From: Amphiduros pacificus | Lineage: Eukaryota > Annelida > Polychaeta > Phyllodocida > Hesionidae | Assembly (NCBI GenBank): GCA_949316495.1 | Contig: OX439004.1 | Span: 43,758,447-43,822,446 of the forward strand | Length of the DNA stretch: 64,000 nt | Direction: 5' to 3' | In this document: positions 56,311-64,000 of the stretch, in pieces | How the letters are laid out: every line of letters starts with the position of its first letter | Position numbering within the stretch: the first letter of the stretch is position 1 | Notes under the pieces: generated by a model | Told to the model about the DNA's origin: nothing | What the model saw: the letters and a program-made list of their open reading frames with translations, nothing else | Database searches by the model: none | Position numbers and translations under genes: made by a program

Positions 56311-56950
56311 CAACATCAAAATAGACTTGAAATCCTCTGAATTTAGAAATAACATGCACTGTCCATCCTTACGTCTCCAGTAGAACTTGACTTTCAGCAG
56401 CTAACAATCAAAAAATTATGTATCCTTAAAGTCAGCATAAGATGTCAGTCCTGATCAAAAACATTTCTTTGATATTTCAAGAGCACAGCATCATTTCACC
56501 ATTGTTGACGCGTGTGAGCAATGACGTGAAAGTGGGTCAGTTTATTCACGAGAGTGACAGCAACAATCAAACAAGTTCAACAATGCAGTGGTGCTTTTGA
56601 CATCATATGGTGTTTCTCCCGTTCTGAGGAAAAGGTACTACAGATAGGAATAACAAAGAAGTTGGCCCGAAAGTGAAGTCGGCCCTGCCATGGGTAGGTC
56701 AAATCTCCTTTGAGAAGGCTATTTGACCCTAAGGGCAGTAACTAACCCTCGGGACCCTCAGTAGTTGTTAATTTTCTCCCAGTAACTTGATAATCAAGTT
56801 ACCCAAAACTGGGGGCCGACTTCTCCTTGGGGCTGACTTCTCTGGTGGGCCGACTTCACTCAGGGGCCGACTTCACTTGTTACCACAGATAGCACACATT
56901 TCTGTATTTAGGAACATTATGACTGGGAAAGATGATGACACAGTAAGTAA
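56311..56950 (+). mobile_element. Foldback/MITE family copy B
   Basis: TAGACTTGAAATCC start, TTATGTATCCTTAAAGTCAG, GATGTCAGTCCTGATC, GAAAGTGGGTCAGTTTATTC and GACAGCAACAAT match copy C in order. The middle is disrupted by extra sequence (56660-56880) with repeated GCCGACTTC words. Confidence 0.5.
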
Positions 56951-57284
56951 GTACAACAGTTAATCGCCAGAGATCAAGTTCATTTAGTGCGAAAACTTAA
57001 AATATGATGCGCAGCGCACACAGCCGACAACAACAGAACTGTGGACGACAACAGAGCTGTGGTTCCATTTTCAAAGTATTTGAAGTGCATCTGCACATAA
57101 AAAATTATTCTCGTCAGGTTGTTGTCTGACACTTGTATGCATCAACAACATGAAATGGTGTGATAAACATTGGCAATAAGTTTATAACCTGAAACACAGC
57201 TTTGTTGTCGTCTGCAACTCTGTTGTCATCGGCTGTAGTATGATTGCGGGTTTTCATCTTGTTTTTCTTTACTGATTGGACTTC

Positions 57285-57445
57285 TGGAAACAGTGGATTT
57301 CAAGTCTGTATACTTTTCTCTACATGTCAGCGACCAGTTTCCGCCGATGAAGTAGACCGTGACTGGCAGCAGCTACAAGGGTTCTCTCCGGCTTAGCCGC
57401 TGTAATCGGCGGTAATTGGTAGCGACGGAAAACTGGTCGGGCACA
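57285..57445. repeat. Fragment of the foldback family
   Basis: AACAGTGGATTTCAAGTCTG followed by CAGCGACCAGTTTCCGCCGA and CTACAAGGGTTCTC, matching 55680-55770. An inverted CGGCGGTAATTGGTAGCGAC closes it. Confidence 0.5.
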
Positions 57446-57767
57446 ATGATTTTGACACTGAATACGGGATTATCATACCTCAGTGATGCGCGTATCGACG
57501 AGATTTCCAATGAATACGAGCATGCCGAGTATTCGTAACGTATTGATTCGCTGGGAACTATTTTTCGTCGGGCATCTTTAGACTGGTCTCCCACCGAGTG
57601 TCAAAAACATAGTGTATACACAGAGGGCGGCAACCAGTCTATGGCTGTACGCACCATTTTCGGGTCACGTGACGGGGTCAAATGAGGTGCGCTTTGTTTA
57701 CAAAACGTTTTTAATGATAAATATCTTGTTTCATGTATCATTTTTAAACAAATACAGTAGTTGTCTG

Positions 57768-57913
57768 AGGTATAAAAACAAAACATGCCTCGTCGGGTCA
57801 GCTGTGTGAGCGGATTCAGTTCGTTGGTGATGGCGGACTGATACCCTTCCGCCATCACCAACTCACTGAATCCGCTCACCCAGCTTCCCCGACTCGATAT
57901 GTTTTGTTATAGG
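57768..57913. repeat. Long hairpin (foldback element)
   Basis: Arms of about 60 bp, for example GTGAGCGGATTCAG with TTGGTGATGGCGG facing CCGCCATCACCAA with CTGAATCCGCTCAC, and a loop of about 12 bases near 57838. Outermost words AACAAAACAT / ATGTTTTGTT also pair. Confidence 0.85.
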
Positions 57914-58050
57914 CTGATTGCGGGTCGCCATAATGCCCCATTGAAAACAACACACCGGAACTGCACAATTGTAATCGGAAGTGCACAAAAAACTCTCTAA
58001 AATCTAATCATTAAAAAAAACAAGATGGAAACCCGCAATCGCACTATAGT
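57903..58050. mobile_element. MITE, same family as 3124-3261
   Basis: Ends TATAGGCTGATTGCGGGT and ACCCGCAATCGCACTATA. The interior ACACCGGAACTGCACAA is shared with the copy in the LINE at 3124. It overlaps or abuts the hairpin. A single end-like sequence (GATTGCGGGTTTTCATCTTG) is also at 57242. Confidence 0.6.
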
Positions 58051-58448
58051 ACACAGTCTACAGTTCGCCGATCTTTCACCTATTATCGCTCAAACGCTCG
58101 AGAGCACCTTCTTTTCACCACTTCCGGGAGTAATGTTTGTTGCGGTCAATTATACATATTTTCGCCCATGTAAACAAGGCCTTTAAACTGTGTTTTCAAG
58201 TAAAATAATCACCAAGAGACATTAATAATACATGCAAACTGTGAATAATAGTTTGTTTTCTCAACGGGACATACAAAAATGTTTTAATGTCGAACATTTC
58301 CCCATTGAATGTGCATTTGAAATATTCTCTGTTTTGTTCAACGACATAAATTCAATATGGTGGCCAGTAAGCAGGAAGTTCATGTTCTGCACATGCTCAG
58401 TTCAAAGAACAGCAGAAGGGTTGTGAACAATCATCGCCCAAAATACAC

Positions 58449-59069
58449 ACTATACCCAAAGCCATCGTCAAAATGGACTTGAAATCCACTGTTTCTAGAG
58501 ACACCTTGCACTGGCCTTCATATTTAAGCCACGACTCTGTAAGAACTCGACTTCCGGCAACTAACAATCAAACAATCATGTTCCTTTTATATGAACATAA
58601 GATGTCAGTCCTGTTTGAAAAAATTTCTTTGTTATTTCTTCATCTCGGCATCGTTTCGCCATTGTTTACGAGTTTGCGCAATCAGGTGAAAGTGGGTCAG
58701 TCTAATTATAGGAGTGACAGCAACGATCCCAAGCTCTACAATGCAGTGATGGTTCTGACGTCATATTAAGATTTTCCCTTGGTGTTTCCATGACGTCATC
58801 ACTTGGACTCTTCTAAATGCCATTTCACGTTGTCAAGTTTGATATCGGATAAAAAACTGAAGAAAAACGCTACAGAATCCACATGGATTTGTATTAATAG
58901 ACATTATGACTGGGAAAGGTAGTGACATGAGCCAGAACTGCAACATTCAATCGCCGGAGGTCGAGCTTATATAGTAGGGAAACTTCAATATGATGGGCAG
59001 TGCGTGGTGTTTCTACTTAGTAGAAACAGTGAATTTCAAGTCCATTTTGCCGATGTCTTTGGGTATAGT
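58449..59069. mobile_element. Foldback/MITE family copy C (complete)
   Basis: ACTATACCCAAAG at the left and CTTTGGGTATAGT at the right begin inverted repeats of about 50 bp with few mismatches, reaching TGGACTTGAAATCCACTG / CAGTGAATTTCAAGTCCA. The 621-bp interior has no coding potential. It serves as the reference for copies A and B. Confidence 0.7.
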
Positions 59070-59417
59070 ATGCCTGTGTATGGCAAAATAACATTTCAAA
59101 TATCAATATCAGCCTTGACTAAAATGAAATACATGAGAATACCCATTAAAACTGACCTCACTATACTTTCTCTATGGTGAAACAAATGGAAGTGTTTACT
59201 GACGTTGCCTTGTCTTCGGCCAAGACCTCTCTCCCGACCTTTAGTAGGTGTCGAGGAGAAAATATAAAAATAAAACGCCAAAGTAAAATAGGTTTATCTG
59301 CTTTTCAGATATGAGAAATATCTATGTGTAACAAAATATATTGGTGATTTTTATTTTTCAAATTTCAAAGAGAACAAAAATTCTGTTAATTTTAGAACAC
59401 TGATTTTAACAACTTTC
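59070..59417. other. RPUSD4 upstream region
   Basis: AT-rich. It should contain the RPUSD4 promoter and 5' UTR. No clear TATA box is assigned. Confidence 0.4.
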
Positions 59418-62087
59418 GTGCCCAATAAACATTTCAAGATGGCAGCCTCCTTGGGAAAACACGTTTGTCTTCTGCGCTGCAAAAATCTCGTGTATTTACA
59501 AAGATGTACTGGAAGGAGACGTGCCAAAACCTTATGTGACAGTTCATGTTTGTTGGGAGCATCGTACAGTGGGACAATTCACTCCCGTCGATATTCACAA
59601 GATGGGAAATTGGACCCAGACTGGAACGAAGAAAATGACCCTGGACCGGTGTCGTCTGCTGCCAAGAATAGACAACCTCGGTGGGCGATGATGAGGGAAA
59701 GAATAAGTAGAAAATATAACCTAGACAATCCAAGTACAACTTCTACAAATGCGGATATGAATGACAGTTATATGGATTCGAAAAGAGCTAAAAATGATAA
59801 CACAGAAGGAGAAATTGACTTCTTTGGGATTGGAAATGAAGGAAACGAAATGGAGCTGAGAAGAATGTCACAGAATGCATCTCATCAGCAACAGGTTACT
59901 GCTGAGAAAATTGAGAACAAGTTCACCTTTCTCAGAAATCCCACACCCACAAAGTATTTTGAGAAAGTTTATGATGTCCCCTTTGGCATGATGAGATTGG
60001 ACAAAGACAACAGGCCAAGATACCATGGAGAAATGGAAAGATACATAGAAAAAGTAGAAGAAACTGAAACTGCATTATCTGTTGAAGATGACATGGTTTA
60101 TGAAAAAGTGATTTATGAAAATCCAAGTCTGCATGATTCTGTTGAAGATATAAGTTTAAAAGCCGTAGAAGAGTCACACTCACAAGCTCAGGCTGAAATC
60201 AGTAGCCAACTTGAAGGACTGGAAGGCACTGAATATATTGAGGAACAGTATTTTCAGTATGAAGGTGTTTCACATCAAAATGAACAGGTCGAGGAGAATG
60301 AATATACTGATGATCATTATTTCGGCACAGTATTTAAGAATGGCAACAATAGCTTGGAAAATAGCATTGTGCATCAAAACGAGCAGGGGAACAAATATTC
60401 TTTGGGATTTTCAAACAAAAAAGACCTTGAGAAAGAAAATATATTTGATGAGCAATATTTTCCACAGGCCATAAATAATGAAAGTAATTCTGAATTATCA
60501 GTATCTGCAGTAAATAACATTGACAATGAATTACAAGAGAAAAAGCTATCTGTAAAGGACAATGAAGAGGAGAACTTTTTCGATGAACAATACTTTTCAG
60601 GTGCTTTTGAGCTGGAAAAGAAAAATGGTGATAATATGTCAAGGCTAGTGGAGAACTCAAAACATTTATCTTCTGTAGAAACAGCAAATGAAGCAGAAGC
60701 TTCAAGTTTGTTTGATGAACAATACTTTGGAGCTCATATTGAAACAGGAGTGAAGAATGCAGATAAGTGTACTACTGGTTCAAATTCACTACCTCAATTT
60801 AAAGAAGTAAATGAAATATTTCAAGCAAATTTCTTTAATTCAAATGACAACACAAGTGTGGAAAGTGACAAGTTTAAGGGTATATCCCAAGATGAAAACA
60901 GATTTGGGAGTCTGGGAAAATCTCAAATAAAGGAAGCTGAGAGTGAACCATATGATGACCAACCAGTCAAAAAAAAGTCAAAATTAGTCAAAGAAACAAT
61001 ATTTGTAGGATCAGAAAAGGAATCAGAACAATCTGTCAATCAACCTCAGTTGGATTTTGATAATCCCCAAACACCCTATGAAATTGCAATGAAAATAAGA
61101 CTGGAAGCACAAGGAAAGTTGAACACTGAGGCACCTTCCAAGACTACAATGAGGACTGAGGACAAGTTCCTACACCCAAAACTAGCAAACTGGACAGGTG
61201 CAACTGACAGCAAAGGATTCAGAATATTAAAGCATCAAGTGCTGGACATTCAGAGCATCCCAGAAGATGATGTTGTGCATATTTTGAAAAATAGCATTCT
61301 GTATGAGGATGAGGAACTTGTTGTTCTTGATAAGCCATATGGACTGCCATCCCATGGAGGACCCAGTGTGCATCACAGTGTTGGCAAACTCCTTCCACAA
61401 CTGGCCAGAAAGCTTAACAGTAATCTAGAAAATCTGCAGCTGATTCATCGACTTGATAAGGAAACTACAGGTATAATGGTAGTTGCCAAAAACAAGCAGG
61501 CAGCTTGGAAGCTCCATGGCATGTTCAAGAGAAGAGAAGTGGTGAAGAAATATTGGGTTCTCACTAAAGGTGTCCCAAATCCACTAGAGGGTGTTATAGA
61601 TATTCCTATGGCTGAAGGCAAGGTGGGAAATCAGTACAGAATGGCTCTGAGACCAGATAATTCTCCACAAATGAAAGGAATTGGGCACCCAAGGAATCAT
61701 AAAGAGAAGTTTGACGCAATAACGAACTACAAAGTCTTAAATTCTTATAATTCATGTGCATTAGTAGAATGTCAGCCTGAGTCTGGAGTGAAACATCAGA
61801 TTCGTTGTCATATGGCATTTGCACTTAACACTCCTATCCTGGGAGATCACAAGTACTCGCACTTTTCCAAAATGGCCCCTCAACGTCTCTATGCTGACAT
61901 GCTTCAGAAACTTCACATCCGGCAAGCCACAGTCCGCTACCTTCCCATGCATCTGCACGCAAAGGTACTCATCTTACCAGAGGCCAAAAATGGAAGAAAT
62001 CTGTTTATCTCTGCAAGACTACCAAAACACTTCCTACAAAACATGAAATGGCTAAAGATAAAAACTCCTAGTGATATCAAATATTGA
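59418..62087 (+). CDS. RPUSD4: RPUSD4, mitochondrial rRNA pseudouridine synthase with long N-terminal extension
   Basis: A single frame of 889 codons without introns. The second Met (59439, MAASLGKHVCLLRCKNL) may be the real start. Either way the N-terminus is basic and suits mitochondrial import. The C-terminal domain (about 620-880) is a RluA-type synthase: EDEELVVLDKPYGLPSHGG, HRLDKETTGIMVVA with the catalytic Asp at 680, VVKKYWVLTKGVP, SGVKHQIRCHMAF and ILGDHKYSHF ending MHLHAKVLILPEA. KPYGLPxHGGP and LGDHKYS point to RPUSD4, which modifies mitochondrial 16S rRNA and supports mitoribosome assembly. Human RPUSD4 has about 377 residues. The extra 500 or so residues here are acidic, low in hydrophobics and carry FDEQYF at 343, 388 and 432 with variants near 274 and 298. 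The role of the extension is unknown. The gene is divergent from ATPAF1. Confidence 0.92.
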   Translation: MPNKHFKMAASLGKHVCLLRCKNLVYLQRCTGRRRAKTLCDSSCLLGASYSGTIHSRRYSQDGKLDPDWNEENDPGPVSSAAKNRQPRWAMMRERISRKYNLDNPSTTSTNADMNDSYMDSKRAKNDNTEGEIDFFGIGNEGNEMELRRMSQNASHQQQVTAEKIENKFTFLRNPTPTKYFEKVYDVPFGMMRLDKDNRPRYHGEMERYIEKVEETETALSVEDDMVYEKVIYENPSLHDSVEDISLKAVEESHSQAQAEISSQLEGLEGTEYIEEQYFQYEGVSHQNEQVEENEYTDDHYFGTVFKNGNNSLENSIVHQNEQGNKYSLGFSNKKDLEKENIFDEQYFPQAINNESNSELSVSAVNNIDNELQEKKLSVKDNEEENFFDEQYFSGAFELEKKNGDNMSRLVENSKHLSSVETANEAEASSLFDEQYFGAHIETGVKNADKCTTGSNSLPQFKEVNEIFQANFFNSNDNTSVESDKFKGISQDENRFGSLGKSQIKEAESEPYDDQPVKKKSKLVKETIFVGSEKESEQSVNQPQLDFDNPQTPYEIAMKIRLEAQGKLNTEAPSKTTMRTEDKFLHPKLANWTGATDSKGFRILKHQVLDIQSIPEDDVVHILKNSILYEDEELVVLDKPYGLPSHGGPSVHHSVGKLLPQLARKLNSNLENLQLIHRLDKETTGIMVVAKNKQAAWKLHGMFKRREVVKKYWVLTKGVPNPLEGVIDIPMAEGKVGNQYRMALRPDNSPQMKGIGHPRNHKEKFDAITNYKVLNSYNSCALVECQPESGVKHQIRCHMAFALNTPILGDHKYSHFSKMAPQRLYADMLQKLHIRQATVRYLPMHLHAKVLILPEAKNGRNLFISARLPKHFLQNMKWLKIKTPSDIKY

Positions 62088-62170
62088 GATATACATGATA
62101 TGTTTTGTCCATGAATATATATGTATATCAGTTTATTATTATCAAGTAATTGTAAATTATCAACTGGGTA

Positions 62171-62176
62171 AATAAA
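62171..62176 (+). terminator. Candidate RPUSD4 polyadenylation signal
   Basis: AATAAA lies 83 bases after the RPUSD4 stop codon, a normal distance for a short 3' UTR. Confidence 0.6.
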
Positions 62177-62870
62177 ATTACATCTGTTCTGTTCCTGAAC
62201 GTATCTTTACCTAAAATTGCTTATTTGCAATCTTAAATGGGAAAATTAAATAATCTGCTGAGCTGTGATAAATATAGTACTCAATAAAAACTTAATAATA
62301 TGATATTTGACTGAGTTTCTTGCCAGGTAGCATAAAAAAGGTCCAAGTGGGATGGTAACAGTCAAATATGATATATGCTTATTTATTTTTTTAAATGTGC
62401 AATCTCGATCTGTCAAAAATACAAAAATATCAAAAACCAATATATACAGCAGATGATGTCCCACCTAATGAGAAGAAAAATAATCAGGTTGTTCCAAACA
62501 CATGCTTCTAAAAATCATGTGAACATATACTAAAAAAAATTCCAAATATCAAATATATGATATATGGAAAGGCCAATTTCCGATTATAGAACGTTAATAC
62601 ACTGGTGGTGTTCTGATCATTTTCGTGCCAAAAATAAGAGCTTCTCCCCATCACTTCTGCTTTTCAAAATGGTGACCTTGTGTTGCGTATGCATAAGTAA
62701 GCAGTGTTAAACTAACATTTTCTCCTATTTGTGCACGATAAACACTCATTAAATGGAGGCGGACCACTTTTGACATGTGTATTATAAACCAAAGATATTA
62801 ATTATATCGCCATTGGGGGAGTTTGTATCTGGTTTGTATAAGCGAAGTTTATTTACTTTTCCTGCTGCTA
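62177..62870. other. Intergenic, nothing recognised
   Basis: AT-rich with only short frames and no known motif. Confidence 0.3.
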
Positions 62871-62871
62871 A

Positions 62872-63035
62872 ACCGGCCCCACTAGCACAGTTGGTAGAGT
62901 GTAGGATCTGTGCCTTTAATGGTTATATAAGTGGAGGGCGGGAGGTGGTGGGTTCGATTCCCACTGCCGGCAGTGTAACTTTCACACTGGTTAAAAGTCT
63001 CGAAAGTCGACCTGATATGGCCATAGTTGCTGAAA
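62872..63035 (+). mobile_element. Second tRNA-derived SINE family
   Basis: A-box-like TAGCACAGTTGGTAGAGTG and B box GGTTCGATTCCCACTGCCGG. They are spaced wider than in a real tRNA (extra GGTTATATAAGTGGAGGGCG between), then TTTCACACTGGTTAAAAGTC. A fragment of the same family is at 25214. I do not call it a functional tRNA because the cloverleaf does not close. Confidence 0.65.
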
Positions 63036-63094
63036 GGGTCGTTAAAACACCATTTCACAATTTTTTTTTTCATGCTGCTAAGTCAATTATGCTT

Positions 63095-63190
63095 GTCCAC
63101 AAGTTGCCCTCGTGTATAAGCCCACCCCCCAAACATTGACTAAAGGTTTGGGTCCTTATTTCTCGTCCTATATTCGAGTAAATATGGCAC
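63095..63190. mobile_element. MITE of the CGTCTTATACACGAG family, fragment
   Basis: CACAAGTTGCCCTCGTGTAT, ACCCCCCAAACATTGACTAA and TATTCGAGTAAATATGG give the end region only. Confidence 0.55.
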
Positions 63191-63394
63191 TTGTGAGCTT
63201 TACCTCAAGACATAAGATGGGGTTACAAACAACTCAATAAATTATCTGTTAAGGCTGTAAAAGGTTAAAAAGGTGACTTGGACAATAAAGGTTTCTCTTC
63301 TAGTCCTGCATCAGACACAAATGTTTTTGGTTATCTCATGTCCGCAATTTTTTTATAGATACCAAAATTTAAATTCAAATTATAATTTTTATAA

Positions 63395-63890
63395 TTACCG
63401 TAAATGACCGTGTATAAGACAAGGTTTTTGTACACAAATCCTTAGATAATGTTTGGGGGGTCGTCTTATACACGAGAGCAACCTGTGGATGAAGATTTAC
63501 GCCAAAAATTACGGCACTACAAGTTTTACCTTTATTTATCATTTGAAACGCAATTAAAATCGATCCACTGCGTCCGAGGTCTATTATTTTCGAAATGCTT
63601 CATTTTGACTTTGTTCTCACTGATTCCAATTATCAGTGTTCCCAGTTTTGTGTTTCGTCATTGTTTCCACTGCTTTGAGTCATGTCTTCCCTTTTTGACA
63701 GAAATGCTTTCACACACGGATTGATTTTAATTGCGTTTTAAATGGTCGCCAAACTTGAATGGTAGCAGTGCCAATGTCTCGAGAAAAAAATGACTCGTCT
63801 TATATTTGGAAATTGGTCTTTTCAAGCAAAATAACCTCAATTTTGGGGGGTCGTCTTATACACGAGTCGTCTTATACACGGGTAAATAGA
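63395..63890. mobile_element. MITE of the CGTCTTATACACGAG family, long copy
   Basis: Left part TACCGTAAATGACCGTGTAT, right part GGGTCGTCTTATACACGAG and TACACGGGTAAATA. The interior has AAACGCAATTAAAATCGATC, a TGCTTTGAGTCATGTCTTCC block (also at 27385) and AATGGTAGCAGTGCCAATG. It seems to be a larger parent of the short copies, still without a transposase frame. Confidence 0.6.
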
Positions 63891-64000
63891 AGGAACGAGG
63901 TATTCCATTAGCAAACTTAAGACTGATTTCTTGCGGAAAAAAAAACAACACATTTTATACTTTGTGAAAAATATATTTTTATTGATGTACAAGATATTAT

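Noticed and set aside
59434-60705. Minus-strand frames opposite RPUSD4
   Set aside because: They are shadows of the RPUSD4 coding strand.
62877-62975. Possible tRNA gene
   Set aside because: A and B boxes are present, but spacing is too long and the acceptor and anticodon arms do not pair. It fits a SINE head better.
1-64000. CRISPR arrays, bacterial operons or phage-type systems
   Set aside because: Spliced genes, SINEs, LINEs and base composition show animal nuclear DNA. No array with unique spacers was seen, and all tandem repeats are satellites or mobile elements.

Overview
The window is eukaryotic nuclear DNA: AT-rich, gene-poor, full of introns and dense with transposable-element debris. 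The host genes are animal. Long arrays rich in AGGTCA half-sites, tRNA-derived SINEs and Helentron-like tandem-repeat elements resemble what is known from bivalve and gastropod genomes, so a mollusc (or another lophotrochozoan) is the best guess. The sequence alone does not prove this.

Four host protein genes can be read. LRRC46 (+, six recognised exons, 18479-26663) is a ciliary or sperm-type leucine-rich-repeat protein whose first coding bases were not found. ATPAF1 (-, nine coding exons, 52703 down to 32267) is the F1-ATPase assembly factor. Every exon junction keeps phase and gives a complete 302-residue protein. RPUSD4 (+, 59418-62087, no introns) is a mitochondrial rRNA pseudouridine synthase with a very long acidic N-terminal extension carrying repeated FDEQYF motifs. 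Inside ATPAF1 intron 1, on the opposite strand, sits an intronless SLC6 glycine-transporter-like gene (47366-50295). A 1.15-kb DNA transposon splits its last coding part, and that transposon carries a copy of the Helentron-like repeat.

Layout: 1-18.4 kb is intergenic, with a Tc1/mariner-like MITE, a LINE 3' part split by a MITE, a SINE, a Penelope-like element with a canonical hammerhead ribozyme, a TTAA-flanked element, a decayed hAT transposase and a 2.8-kb array element. 18.5-26.7 kb is LRRC46, with a second array element, a Penelope fragment and a broken LTR-retroelement fossil in its introns. 26.7-32.2 kb is intergenic, with a LINE piece, satellites, a Harbinger-like MITE and a decayed partial duplication of LRRC46. 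32.3-52.7 kb is ATPAF1, with a GC-rich I-clade LINE, two TIR elements and the nested SLC6 gene in its introns. 52.7-59.4 kb separates the divergent ATPAF1 and RPUSD4 and holds a cluster of foldback and MITE elements. 62.2-64 kb is repeats.

ATPAF1 and RPUSD4 both act in mitochondria, but nothing here shows co-regulation. No operon, CRISPR array or clearly new multi-gene system is visible. The most unusual items are the interrupted nested transporter, the FDEQYF-repeat extension of RPUSD4, the ribozyme-bearing Penelope remnant and the arrays of paired TCAAGGTCA sites.
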